Assembly: GCF_004564355.1 (NCBI RefSeq)
Contig: NZ_CP038266.1
Span: forward strand, 3,764,280 to 3,828,279
Reading direction: 5' to 3'
Origin: Microbacterium wangchenii
Lineage (GTDB): Bacteria > Actinomycetota > Actinomycetes > Actinomycetales > Microbacteriaceae
Length of the DNA: 64,000 nucleotides
The notes beneath the pieces were generated by a model. That model ran no database searches, was not told where the DNA came from, and saw only the letters and a list, made by a program, of their open reading frames with translations. Position numbers and translations under genes: made by a program. Of the stretch, positions 24,782-33,040 are shown piece after piece (positions within the stretch are counted from its first letter, which is position 1; each line of letters starts with the position of its first letter).

Positions 24782-24863
24782 CCCGAACTCCTCAAAAGCG
24801 CGGCCAGCAGGTGCCTGTGCGCCGATTCCCGCCGGATCCACGCACGGATGTGAGGAGTTCGGG
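24782..24863. repeat. Perfect 13-bp inverted repeat CCCGAACTCCTCA with 56-base spacer
   Basis: The left arm is at 24782-24794 and the right arm (TGAGGAGTTCGGG) at 24851-24863, both perfect. A short CAGG/CCTG stem lies in the spacer. It occupies the 197-base gap between the SorC-type regulator stop and the DUF1349 start. It could be a terminator-like stem for the regulator mRNA, paired regulator sites for the DUF1349 operon, or another member of the intergenic inverted repeats seen elsewhere in the window. Confidence 0.7.
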
Positions 24864-24897
24864 ACGCTCGGCGCCGACGCATCCCGGTGGGCTCGGC

Positions 24898-25830
24898 TCA
24901 CATGTCCATCGCGCGCCGTGCGGTCACCTGGTCGGTGACGATGGCGTCGATGAGTCCCGATTTCAGTGCGGCGACGACCGCCTGCCGCTTTCCCGGCCCG
25001 CCCCCGATCGCCACACGGGTGGGGACGCGCGCGAGCTGGTCGGTGGTCACGCCGATGAGCCGCCCCTCCAGCGAGCGGACCACCCGCCCGTGCTCATCGA
25101 GCAGCGTGGTGCCGATCTCGGCCACCACCCCTGCCTCCAGCAGACCCTCCAGCTCACCGCTCTGCGCGAGCTGAGTGGCCAGCAGCGAGCTGGACGGCCA
25201 TCCGCCGACCGTCAGGACGGCCATGTCGAGATGGTCCATGCGCTGCAGCGCCTGGGTGACCGGCGCCTGCCCGGTGATGACGCGGGCGGAGCGACGGTCG
25301 GTGGTGAGGAACGGCGCGTGCAGGGGGAACATGCGTCCCTTCGCGACGGTGCGCAACCGCAGGATGGCGTCCAGATAGGTCTCGGGCTGATCCGTCGCCA
25401 CGCCGGTGAGCTGCACGACGTCGCACGTGTGGACGTCGACGATCCGCGCGCACATCTCCACGATCGTGCGCCCGGGTCCGAGGCCCACCACGTCGTCATC
25501 GCCGATCATGCCGGTCACCAGCCCTGCCGCCACGCCCGCCACGATCCCGCGGACCACATCGTCGGTGTCGATGTGCGAGACCACGACGAGAGCCGAGCGC
25601 AGCCCGTACCGGCGTGCCAGTGTCGCGGACAGCTCAGGATCGACCGGCTCGGGAAGCCGCGAGACCACCTCCACGAGTCCTTCGTCCCTGGCGCGCTTCA
25701 CCATGCGCCCGATCGCGAACCGCGAGAGCCCGAGCTCGTCCGCGATCTCCGTCGTCGGGCGTCCCAGCTGCAGGTGCTGCAGCGCGACGTACACCCGCAG
25801 GGTCGCGTCGGCGATATCCGCTGTGCTCAC
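24898..25830 (-). CDS. SorC-family sugar-responsive transcriptional regulator
   Basis: The 310-residue protein starts at GTG 25830. An N-terminal helix-turn-helix (LQHLQLGRPTTEIADELGLSRFAIGRMVKRARDEGLVEVVSRL) is followed by the SorC/DeoR sugar-phosphate-binding domain: DDVVRGIVAGVAAGLVTGMIGDDDVVGLGPGRTIVEM, VVQLTGVATD, and IAIGGGPGKRQAVVAALKSGLIDAIVTDQVTA. These regulators bind a phosphorylated sugar or polyol and control the adjacent operon. It is divergent from the polyol transport/dehydrogenase operon with 103 bases between starts, so that operon is the likely target; the upstream operon of the same strand is a second possibility. Confidence 0.9.
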   Translation of the reverse strand: MSTADIADATLRVYVALQHLQLGRPTTEIADELGLSRFAIGRMVKRARDEGLVEVVSRLPEPVDPELSATLARRYGLRSALVVVSHIDTDDVVRGIVAGVAAGLVTGMIGDDDVVGLGPGRTIVEMCARIVDVHTCDVVQLTGVATDQPETYLDAILRLRTVAKGRMFPLHAPFLTTDRRSARVITGQAPVTQALQRMDHLDMAVLTVGGWPSSSLLATQLAQSGELEGLLEAGVVAEIGTTLLDEHGRVVRSLEGRLIGVTTDQLARVPTRVAIGGGPGKRQAVVAALKSGLIDAIVTDQVTARRAMDM

Positions 25831-25933
25831 CTGAGCAACTTACCCGCACGGCGGAGCAGTGTCTCTACTCTTTTGTCCGGCAGTCGTCGCGCAACCGAGG
25901 CGGACCTGCCGCATGAGTGCAAGGGAGTACGAC

Positions 25934-27313
25934 ATGAACAGAGTCATCCGCCCCGGAAAGGCTCGAGTATTCGCGGCCGCCGCGATCGCCACGGCGGTCG
26001 CCATCACTGCGGCCGGGTGCTCGGCGGGCGAGAGCGGACCGCAGTCGGCCGCCGATGTCGAATCGTTCGACTGGAAGAACTACGAGGGTGAGGAGCTGAA
26101 CATCCTGCTCAGCCAGCACCCGCTGGCCGGCGCCATCCAGAGCAACGTCGCGCAGTTCGAGGAGCAGACGGGCGTCACGGTCAACATCGAGACGCTCAGC
26201 GAGAACGACTACATGGTCAAGCTCCTGACCGAACTGCAGTCCCAGTCGGGCTCATACGACGTCTTCATGACGTCGCAGCCCATGAACTATCAGTACGCCG
26301 CCGCCGGATGGATCGAAGACCTCCAGCCGTGGGTCGACGACGACAAGCAGACCGCCCCCGATTACGACTTCGACGACTTCTTCCCGGCGCTGATCGAGGC
26401 GGAGCGGTGGGACACCACCGACTTCGGCGGCGCGGGTGAAGGCGGTCTGTGGGCGATTCCCGCGAACGAGGAGGGCTACGCGCTCTTCTACCGCGCCGAC
26501 ATCCTCGAGGCCAACGGCATCGCCGTTCCCGAGACCATCGATGAGCTCATCGCCGCGGCGGAGCAGCTGGACGGCATCGAGTTCGAAGGAAAGACGATCT
26601 CCGGCTTCGTCAGCCGCGGCGACAAGACCTATCCCACGCTGAATCCCTTCTCCACCTTCGCCGGGGCCTACGGCGCTCGCGACATCACCGACGGCAAGGC
26701 CACGGTCAACGACGAGGCCGGCGTCACGGCGGTCGAGAAGTGGGTCGAGCTGATGCAGACCGCGCCGGCCGCAGCGAGCACGTACACCTGGTACGAGGCG
26801 CAGCAGGACTTCATCGCCGGCAACGCGGCGTTCTACATCGACGCCGACCACATGGCACCCGACTTCGAGAAGGAGGGCAGCGGGATCGCCGGCAAGGTCG
26901 GCTACGCCCTGCCTCCCGAGGGTCCGGAGGGCCGGGCGTCGAGCCTGTGGCTGTGGTCTCTCGGCATGAACGCCGCATCCGAGCACAAGGGTGCCGCCTG
27001 GCAGTTCATCCAGTGGGCGACGTCGAAGGAGCAGCTGACCGCGGCCATCGCCGAAGGGAACATGAACCCCACCCGCATCTCGGTCGCCGAGAGCGAAGAG
27101 ATGGCCGCAGCCACGGCGGAATGGGGCGACTACAACGAGGTGTGGAAGACGATCCTCTCCGACTACGCCTCGTGGCAGTACGCCCCGTCGGCCACCTGGA
27201 CGGAGGTCGGCGACATCTGGGCCACCGCCATCCAGTCCGCCGTCCTGGGTCAGAAGCCCGTGCAGGAGGCGCTCGACGACGCCGCGGCGAAGATCGACGA
27301 CGCCATCAAGTGA
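25934..27313 (+). CDS. Polyol/sugar ABC transporter substrate-binding lipoprotein
   Basis: The start ATG 25934 (MNRVIRPGKARVFAAAAIAT) follows AAGGGAG; the frame extends upstream without a better signal. The 459-residue protein has a lipobox TAAGC (Cys29). Features such as LSQHPLAGAIQSNVAQFEEQTGVTVNIETLSENDYMVKLL, GLWAIPANEEGYALFYRADI and WLWSLGMNAASEHKGAAWQFIQWATS are typical of SmoE/MtlE-type polyol-binding proteins. The polyol dehydrogenase at the end of the operon supports sorbitol, mannitol or xylitol as ligand. A strong hairpin follows the stop. Confidence 0.9.
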   Translation: MNRVIRPGKARVFAAAAIATAVAITAAGCSAGESGPQSAADVESFDWKNYEGEELNILLSQHPLAGAIQSNVAQFEEQTGVTVNIETLSENDYMVKLLTELQSQSGSYDVFMTSQPMNYQYAAAGWIEDLQPWVDDDKQTAPDYDFDDFFPALIEAERWDTTDFGGAGEGGLWAIPANEEGYALFYRADILEANGIAVPETIDELIAAAEQLDGIEFEGKTISGFVSRGDKTYPTLNPFSTFAGAYGARDITDGKATVNDEAGVTAVEKWVELMQTAPAAASTYTWYEAQQDFIAGNAAFYIDADHMAPDFEKEGSGIAGKVGYALPPEGPEGRASSLWLWSLGMNAASEHKGAAWQFIQWATSKEQLTAAIAEGNMNPTRISVAESEEMAAATAEWGDYNEVWKTILSDYASWQYAPSATWTEVGDIWATAIQSAVLGQKPVQEALDDAAAKIDDAIK

Positions 27314-27320
27314 TCCGCCC

Positions 27321-27356
27321 GTGGGGGCGGTGCTTCCGCACGCGCACCGCCCCCAC
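27321..27356 (+). terminator. Intra-operon hairpin after the polyol binding-protein gene
   Basis: Perfect 13-base arms (GTGGGGGCGGTGC at 27321-27333 and its complement at 27344-27356) flank a 10-base loop, starting eight bases after the stop codon. No T-run follows. Such stems after binding-protein genes usually protect the upstream mRNA and reduce transcription into the permease genes, giving more binding protein than channel. Confidence 0.8.
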
Positions 27357-27379
27357 CCCCGACCTGGACGACGCAGTCA

Positions 27380-28237
27380 ATGAGACATAAGCCTTATCTC
27401 CCCTACCTCCTGGTCCTCCCGGCGCTGGCGATCCTGGTGGCGATCCTGTATCCCTTCCTCACCGGCGCCTGGTGGTCGTTCAACTCCTACCGCCTGAACC
27501 GGGGCGGCCCCGAGTTCAACGGCATCGAGAACTACATCGACCTGTTCACCAGCGGTGAAGGCCTGCGCGCCATCGGCGTCACCCTCACCTACGCGGTGGT
27601 CGTCGTCGTCGTCGAATGCGTGCTCGGGATCGCGCTGGCGATGCTGCTGAACAGCGGCCGCTACGGCAGTGTGTTCCGCCTCCTGATCGTGCTTCCGCTC
27701 CTGCTGCCGCCCGTCATCGCGGCCCTCATGTGGAAGGTGATGCTCACCGAGAACGGCGTCGTCAACTGGATCCTGGAGTCCCTCGGGCAGCAGAAGCTGC
27801 TGTGGCTGAACGGTCCGGACAGCGCACTGTGGTCGGTGATCCTCATCGATGTGTGGATCTTCACCCCGTTCGTCATCCTGCTCGCCCAGGCGGGCCTGAA
27901 GAGCGTGCCCGTCGAGCTGCGGGAGGCCTCCGCCATGGACGGCGCCGGCCCCATCCGCAACTTCGTCTCCGTGACGCTGCCGATGCTGATGCCCGTGCTG
28001 ATCGTGATCATCGCCTTCCGCGGCATCGACTCGCTGAAGATGTTCGACATCATCTACACCACAACCGCCGGTGGACCCGTCGACGCCACCACGAATCTGC
28101 ACGTGCTCGGATACCTCGACGGCATCCGCAACCTCAACTTCGGGATGGCCATGGCGGCCCTCGTCGTGCTGTGGGTGCTGTGTTACCTCATGTCCTACTT
28201 CCTGCTGAAGGCACGTCGCGCGGAGGCCGTGAAATGA
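27380..28237 (+). CDS. Polyol/sugar ABC transporter permease (SmoF/MalF type)
   Basis: The 285-residue protein starts MRHKPYLPYLLVLPALAILVAILYPF, with membrane segments beginning almost at once. The EAA loop is EASAMDGAGPIRNFVSVTLPML. It has a weak ribosome site just downstream of the hairpin, in keeping with lower expression than the binding protein. Its stop overlaps the next permease gene as ATGA. It forms the membrane channel with that gene product. Confidence 0.92.
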   Translation: MRHKPYLPYLLVLPALAILVAILYPFLTGAWWSFNSYRLNRGGPEFNGIENYIDLFTSGEGLRAIGVTLTYAVVVVVVECVLGIALAMLLNSGRYGSVFRLLIVLPLLLPPVIAALMWKVMLTENGVVNWILESLGQQKLLWLNGPDSALWSVILIDVWIFTPFVILLAQAGLKSVPVELREASAMDGAGPIRNFVSVTLPMLMPVLIVIIAFRGIDSLKMFDIIYTTTAGGPVDATTNLHVLGYLDGIRNLNFGMAMAALVVLWVLCYLMSYFLLKARRAEAVK

Positions 28238-29172
28238 CCGTTGATCTCGGAGGACAGGTCGCCGCCGGCGGCGCTGCAGACACCCAGCGCTCGGCCCCGG
28301 CGCGAACCGTCGATCCGCGTCAGCATCTGGCCGCCCAGGCCCGGCGGCGCCGGAAGAAGATCGCCAAGCACACCGTCGTCATCGCTCTGCTGAGCATCTG
28401 GACGGTGTTCGCGCTGGCGCCCATCGTGTGGATCTTCCTGATGTCGCTGAAGCTTCCGCAGGACATCGTGGCCTACCCGCCGAAGTTCGTGTTCACGCCC
28501 ACGCTCGCCAACTATGCGGACGTCTTCACGGGGCCGGAGTTCATGACACCGTTCCTGAACTCGCTGATCGTGACGGTCGGATCGCTTCTGCTGACCCTCG
28601 TGATCGGGCTGCCGACGGCCTACGCGCTGGCGCGGTTCTCCTTCCGGGGCAAAGAGAACATCGCCTTCGGCATTCTGTCGCTGCGATTCGCCCCTGAGCT
28701 GCTGATCATCCTGCCGCTGTACCTCGTGTTCCAGAACGTCGGCCTGACCGACAACTACCTCGGGCTGATCCTCGCCTACCAGCTGGTCACCCTGCCGATG
28801 CTGGTGTGGATGCTGCGCTCCTTCATCGAAGACCTCCCGACCGAGCTGGAGGAAGCCGTTGCGGTGGATGGCGGCACGCGCTGGACGGCGTTCCGGCATG
28901 TCCTGTTCCGGCTCATCGCCCCGGGTCTGGGCGCGGCCCTCATGCTGTCGTTCATCTGGGCGTGGAACAGCTACACGCTGCCGCTCGTGCTCAGCGGCCG
29001 GAACACGCAGGTGATCACGACCGGCATCCAGCAGTACATCTCCTTCCAGTCGATCGACTGGGGCCCCATGGCCGCCGCGACCGTCGTCTCGATGGTTCCC
29101 GGCATCCTCTTCGCCCTCTTCGCCCTCCGATGGATCGTCGGCGGCCTGACCGCCGGCACCGTCAAGGGCTGA
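28234..29172 (+). CDS. Polyol/sugar ABC transporter permease (SmoG/MalG type)
   Basis: The 312-residue protein starts MTVDLGGQVAAGGAADTQRS at ATG 28234. A polar, basic cytoplasmic N terminus (HLAAQARRRRKKIAKH) precedes six membrane segments. The EAA loop EAVAVDGGTRWTAFRHVLFRLI has Gly-Gly-Thr in place of the usual Ala, and Arg before the last hydrophobic pair, but remains recognisable. It is the second channel subunit of the polyol importer. No ATPase gene follows; the next gene is the dehydrogenase. Confidence 0.92.
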   Translation: MTVDLGGQVAAGGAADTQRSAPARTVDPRQHLAAQARRRRKKIAKHTVVIALLSIWTVFALAPIVWIFLMSLKLPQDIVAYPPKFVFTPTLANYADVFTGPEFMTPFLNSLIVTVGSLLLTLVIGLPTAYALARFSFRGKENIAFGILSLRFAPELLIILPLYLVFQNVGLTDNYLGLILAYQLVTLPMLVWMLRSFIEDLPTELEEAVAVDGGTRWTAFRHVLFRLIAPGLGAALMLSFIWAWNSYTLPLVLSGRNTQVITTGIQQYISFQSIDWGPMAAATVVSMVPGILFALFALRWIVGGLTAGTVKG

Positions 29173-29200
29173 GAACCGACACTCCGAAAGGACCCCATCC

Positions 29201-30262
29201 ATGTCCCTCCCCGCCACCATGCAGGCCAGCGTCCTGCTCACGCCCGGCACGATCGAGCTGCAGGAGGTGCCCGTGCCCGCCGCCGGCCCGGGCGAAGTGC
29301 TCGTGCGCGTGACCGCCGTGGGTTCGTGCGGCTCCGATACGCACTTCTACGAGACGGGCGCGATCGGCGATCTCATCGTCCGCGGCCCCGTCGTGCTCGG
29401 GCACGAGACCGCCGGCGAGATCGTCGCCGTGGGTGACGGCGTGGATCACACCCGCGTGGGGACCCGCGTGGCCGTCGAGCCTCAGACGCCGTGCCGCCGC
29501 TGCGAGTTCTGCAAGACCGGCCGCTACCACCTGTGCCGCGACATCCGCTTCTACGGTGCGTGGCCGATCGACGGATCGTTCGCCGAGTACGTGATCGTCG
29601 ACGATGACTTCGCCCACGCCATCCCCGATTCCATGACGGATGAGGAGGCCGCCCTCGTCGAGCCGGTGTCGGTGGCCGTGCACGCCGCTCGTCGCGGCGG
29701 CGTCACCCGGGGCTCCAAGGTGCTCGTCACCGGCGCCGGCCCGATCGGGGTCATCGTCGCGCAGGTGGTGAAGTCGTTCGGAGCCGCAGAGGTCGTGATC
29801 AGCGACCCGATCCCCCATCGCCGCGACTTTGCCCTCAGCCACGGCGCGGACGTCGTGCTGGATCCGGCAGAAGCCGACCTCGACCAGTACAGCGAGTACT
29901 TCGACGTCTACATCGACGCGTCCGGGAACGCGCGCGCGGTGCAGTCGGCGTTTCCGACCATCGTCCGGGGCGGCACCGCGGTGCTCGTGGGAATGGGCGG
30001 GAACACCCTGGAGGTGCCGATCGCCATGATCCAGCACCGCGAGATCACGCTCACCGGGACGTTCCGCTACGTCAACACGTGGCCCACCGCGATCCAGCTC
30101 GTCGCCAGCGGCACCATCGAGGTCGCCTCGCTCGTGACAGGGAGATTCGGTCTGGAGGACGTCGAGAAGGCCCTCATGCAGTCCAAGACCGACCCGGTCG
30201 CCATCAAGACGATGGTCATCCCCGGCCACCGCGCGACCGCCCCGGCAACCGCCGGGGAGTGA
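29201..30262 (+). CDS. Zinc-dependent polyol dehydrogenase (sorbitol/xylitol dehydrogenase family)
   Basis: The 353-residue medium-chain dehydrogenase starts at ATG 29201 with GAAAGGA upstream. Catalytic zinc ligands are Cys43 (GSCGSDTHFY) and His68-Glu69 (LGHETAGE); the structural zinc site is complete with Cys98, Cys101, Cys104 and Cys112. The nucleotide fold has GAGPIGVIVAQV, followed by VISDPIPHRR; the Asp there favours NAD over NADP. It would oxidise the imported polyol, such as sorbitol to fructose or xylitol to xylulose. The exact polyol cannot be told. It is the last gene of the operon. Confidence 0.93.
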   Translation: MSLPATMQASVLLTPGTIELQEVPVPAAGPGEVLVRVTAVGSCGSDTHFYETGAIGDLIVRGPVVLGHETAGEIVAVGDGVDHTRVGTRVAVEPQTPCRRCEFCKTGRYHLCRDIRFYGAWPIDGSFAEYVIVDDDFAHAIPDSMTDEEAALVEPVSVAVHAARRGGVTRGSKVLVTGAGPIGVIVAQVVKSFGAAEVVISDPIPHRRDFALSHGADVVLDPAEADLDQYSEYFDVYIDASGNARAVQSAFPTIVRGGTAVLVGMGGNTLEVPIAMIQHREITLTGTFRYVNTWPTAIQLVASGTIEVASLVTGRFGLEDVEKALMQSKTDPVAIKTMVIPGHRATAPATAGE

Positions 30263-30379
30263 GCGGCTACCGAGCACCGTCCGCTCGCCTCCGGCGCCGT
30301 CCCGACAGACCTCGTCTGGACGGCGCGGGAGGTGGTCTGCCGACGCTCGGCGGGTCGTGCTGAAGCAGGTGTGGGGCCG

Positions 30380-31096
30380 TTATTGGGTGAGCTCGCGGTT
30401 CAACCGGTCCAGCAGTGCCTCCAGTGACACTTCGAATTCTTCGTCGCTGCGGTCCTCGCTGAGCAGTGTTCGGAGGCGTTTCACTTCGGGTGCAGCCTCC
30501 AAACTGACGTGCCCGTCGCCTTCGGGGATGGTGGCGTCGCCCTCGTCGAGGGGTTCTTCGACCGGGCCGGTTTCCGCGCCGCGCACGGCGGATTCCAGGA
30601 GCAGGTGGCCGAGCAGGAAGCTGCTGAAGGACCGGTAGGCATCCACGGCCTGCTGATCGGTGAAACCGTGCCCGATGAGAGTGCCGAGAAACGTGTTGAC
30701 CACTTCGACGCTGCGTAGCGGGGGGCGCAGCCACGGTGCCGCCGGGTGCCGGGTGGCAACCAGCGGAAACGCGAGCGGATGATCAATCGCGATCTGGCGG
30801 ACGTGGTGGGCGACGGTTTGCAGGAACCCCTGCCAGTGCTCGGCGAGCTCATCGTCAAGATCCGAGGTCAGGTTCTCCATCAGTAGAGCCACCACCCCCT
30901 CCAGCAGATCCTCTCGCCCGTGTACGTGCCGGTACAGCGACATCGCCTCTACACCGAGCTCCTGCCCCAAGGAGCGCATCGACAACCCCTGCGCGCCACG
31001 CCGGTCGATCTGCGCGAGCGCGGTCTCGATGATCAGGCCACGGCTCAGACGACCGGACTGCGCACCCGTCGGCTTCTTCGTCACCCGGACGCTCAT
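30380..31096 (-). CDS. TetR-family regulator with TetR_C-type ligand domain
   Basis: I choose ATG 31096 (MSVRVTKKPTGAQSGRLSRGLIIETAL) with AGGGA upstream, giving 238 residues. The DNA-binding domain is standard (IDRRGAQGLSMRSLGQELGVEAMSLYRHVHGREDLLEGV), with the SLYRHV helix shared with true tetracycline repressors; the C-terminal part (WQGFLQTVAHHVRQIAIDHPLAFPLVATRHP) fits the TetR_C_1 domain. It is divergent from the two-gene envelope/stress operon, and a perfect inverted repeat lies in the gap between them, so it probably represses that operon. The inducer is unknown. Confidence 0.88.
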   Translation of the reverse strand: MSVRVTKKPTGAQSGRLSRGLIIETALAQIDRRGAQGLSMRSLGQELGVEAMSLYRHVHGREDLLEGVVALLMENLTSDLDDELAEHWQGFLQTVAHHVRQIAIDHPLAFPLVATRHPAAPWLRPPLRSVEVVNTFLGTLIGHGFTDQQAVDAYRSFSSFLLGHLLLESAVRGAETGPVEEPLDEGDATIPEGDGHVSLEAAPEVKRLRTLLSEDRSDEEFEVSLEALLDRLNRELTQ

Positions 31097-31139
31097 AGCA
31101 CATTCCCTCCCATCACGCGCAACCCCCCTCGCCAAGTCG

Positions 31140-31183
31140 TTTCGGGCGCTGTACTGTCACGCTAGTCTGCTTACGGTGTAAGC
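31140..31183 (+). promoter_or_regulatory. Promoter and TetR-type operator of the stress/envelope operon
   Basis: TTTCGG (31140-31145) and TAGTCT (31163-31168) are spaced by 17 bases and may be the -35 and -10 elements. Directly after lies GCTTAC-GGT-GTAAGC (31169-31183), two perfect six-base arms around three bases. A regulator bound there would block the start of transcription. The divergent TetR gene is the obvious candidate. The promoter hexamers are only fair matches; the palindrome is exact. Confidence 0.65.
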
Positions 31184-31252
31184 CGGCTGGTAGCCGGTCC
31201 GCACGTTTCGACTCCTGCGGCTCCGACGCCCCAACCCAAAGGGATCGAAACA

Positions 31253-31936
31253 ATGGCAAACAATCGCACCGACAGCGCCGCAGCCCGACCTGTCATCGCA
31301 GACCACAACGACGACGCCGCGAAGGAGTCGCTGATCGGCACCGAAAGGGGTGGCCGCACCGCGAACATCTCGTGGGGGTCCGTCATCGCCGGGGTGGTGA
31401 CCTTCCTGGCCGTCACCATCCTGCTCTCCCTCGTCACCGCCGGCATCGGCCTGGGTGGTTCAGGCATCGGGGCGACCATCTGGAGTGTCATCGCCCTAGT
31501 GATCGCTCTTGCCGCGGCCGGCTTCGTCGCTGGCGCGCTGGCCTTGCGCAGCGGGCTGCTGCACGGATTCTTGACCTGGGCGACCTCGCTGGTTGTCGGT
31601 CTCGCCCTGACTGTGTGGCTCAGCGCCAGCCTCCTCGGCGGCGTTGTCAGCTCCGCCACCCAGGCACTGTCCGGGACCGACGTCACCCAGGTCGTCGAGG
31701 ACGTGCAGAGCAACGTCGACGAAGAAGAAGCGCAGGAGCAGACCGATGAGGCGCTGCAGGACGCGCAGCAGACGGCGGAGGATGCCGCCGAGACTGCTCA
31801 GGCCGCCTCGTGGTGGGGCTTCGCCGGGCTGCTGCTCGGCGCGGTGATCGCGGCCCTCGGCGGGATGCTCGGCGTGCGGAGCGTCGTCAAGCGTGACTCC
31901 GACACCACCGCCGTGCCGGTCACCACAACCCGGTGA
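31253..31936 (+). CDS. Four-span membrane protein with acidic helical loop
   Basis: The 227-residue protein starts at ATG 31253 with AAAGGGA upstream. A polar N terminus is followed by three hydrophobic segments (WGSVIAGVVTFLAVTILLSLV, IWSVIALVIALAAAGFVAGALAL, FLTWATSLVVGLALTVWLSASLLGG). A very acidic, probably coiled stretch follows (VEDVQSNVDEEEAQEQTDEALQDAQQTAEDAAETAQ), then a final membrane segment with GLLLGAVIAALGGMLG. This layout occurs in YrzE/TIGR04086-like proteins of stress-resistant actinobacteria, but no function is established. The PRC-barrel gene follows after 68 bases. Confidence 0.75.
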   Translation: MANNRTDSAAARPVIADHNDDAAKESLIGTERGGRTANISWGSVIAGVVTFLAVTILLSLVTAGIGLGGSGIGATIWSVIALVIALAAAGFVAGALALRSGLLHGFLTWATSLVVGLALTVWLSASLLGGVVSSATQALSGTDVTQVVEDVQSNVDEEEAQEQTDEALQDAQQTAEDAAETAQAASWWGFAGLLLGAVIAALGGMLGVRSVVKRDSDTTAVPVTTTR

Positions 31937-32004
31937 CACGGCTTCCGGTCGCGGGCCCCGCGCCGGTCTCAACACGTACGAACAAACGAACGATAGGAAC
32001 AGTC

Positions 32005-32796
32005 ATGATCAGCACAGAAAACATCGGCGGTCTCATGGGAGCAGCGGTGATCGACTCCGACGGGGAGAAGATCGGCACGCTCCAGCAGATCTACCTCGAC
32101 ACCGACACCGGGGCGCCCACCTGGGCAGCGGTGCGCACCGGTTTCTTCGGCACCTCGGAGTCCTTCGTGCCCATCGATGACGCCAACCAGGACGGCGAGA
32201 ACCTCCGGGTGGGCTACGCGAAGGAGTTCGTCAAGAACGCACCGCGCATCGACGCGGACGGGGCGCTGGAGCATGCGCAGGAAGATGAACTGTACGTCTA
32301 CTACGGCAACGGCTCCCGCAACGCCAGCGTCGACGAAGGCACCGGTACCGCCCGGGACGCCAGTGACGGCGCGGCGGATACGAGCACCGGGTATGACACG
32401 TCCGGTCCGACCACCGACGATGCGATGACCCGCTCCGAGGAGCGCCTCCGCGTCGGTACCGAGAAGGTTCAGACCGGTCGCGCACGGCTGCGGAAGTACG
32501 TCGTCACGGAGGAGAAGACCGTCACCGTCCCGGTGAGCCATGAGGAGGTGCGACTGGAGCGCGAACCCATCACCGACGCCAACGTCGCGGATGCCATGGA
32601 CGGGCCGGCCATCAGCGAGGAGGAGCACGAGGTCGTCCTCACGGAGGAGCGGCCCGTCGTCGCCAAGGAGACCGTTCCGGTCGAGCGTGTCCGCCTGGGA
32701 ACGGAAACGGTGACCGAGGACGAGACGGTCACCGAGCAGGTCCGCAAGGAACAGATCGACTACGACGACGGCACGGACCGCGCCGACCGCGCCTGA
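32005..32796 (+). CDS. PRC-barrel and DUF2382 (YsnF/AvaK-type) stress protein
   Basis: The start ATG 32005 (MISTENIGGLMGAAVIDSDGEKIG) follows GATAGGAA; the frame also runs in from upstream. The 263-residue protein has an N-terminal PRC-barrel (residues about 5-90, with IGTLQQIYLDTDTGAPTWAAVRTGFFG). A low-complexity linker leads to a C-terminal DUF2382 domain (SEERLRVGTEKVQTGRARLRKYV, VPVSHEEVRLEREPI, EEEHEVVLTEERPVV), whose repeating charged strands recall YsnF. Such proteins are linked to general, osmotic or desiccation stress in many bacteria. It lacks a signal peptide. Confidence 0.88.
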   Translation: MISTENIGGLMGAAVIDSDGEKIGTLQQIYLDTDTGAPTWAAVRTGFFGTSESFVPIDDANQDGENLRVGYAKEFVKNAPRIDADGALEHAQEDELYVYYGNGSRNASVDEGTGTARDASDGAADTSTGYDTSGPTTDDAMTRSEERLRVGTEKVQTGRARLRKYVVTEEKTVTVPVSHEEVRLEREPITDANVADAMDGPAISEEEHEVVLTEERPVVAKETVPVERVRLGTETVTEDETVTEQVRKEQIDYDDGTDRADRA

Positions 32797-32839
32797 CCCG
32801 TCAGTCGCGGGCCGCGCGCAGCCCGGCTGTCCGAGAAAC

Positions 32840-32873
32840 CATGAAAGCCCGTGGGATTCCGCGGGCTTTCATG
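32840..32873. terminator. Bidirectional-looking hairpin terminator after the stress operon
   Basis: Perfect 12-base arms (CATGAAAGCCCG at 32840-32851; complement at 32862-32873) around a 10-base loop, 43 bases past the PRC-barrel stop. The arms begin and end with A/T-rich triplets, so the stem can work on either strand. Confidence 0.8.
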
Positions 32874-32960
32874 GGTAAGTGCACGTTCCGGTGAGTGATG
32901 TCCCGCATGCGGCTGCGATAGCCCGAAATGTCCATTGGAGCCCCTCGGTCACCGGCTCGG

Positions 32961-33030
32961 TCAAGAGCCGTCGCGCAGGTCGCTGAGCGGGTGGCGGTGA
33001 AGCGGATGCCAGAGAAGGTCAGCGCGGTCC
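32961..33030 (-). pseudogene. Decayed copy of the DUF1349 gene 3' end
   Basis: About 70 bases, plus about 20 bases past the stop, align with the end of the DUF1349 gene at 24064-24155. The protein ending FTFSDIRFTATSLTALRDGS of the intact gene is matched by LTFSGIRFTAT, after which the relic lacks one base and shifts frame. The shared sequence runs past the stop codon, so the two copies come from the same gene context. No N-terminal part is present. Confidence 0.75.
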
Positions 33031-33040
33031 ATGCCTCCGG

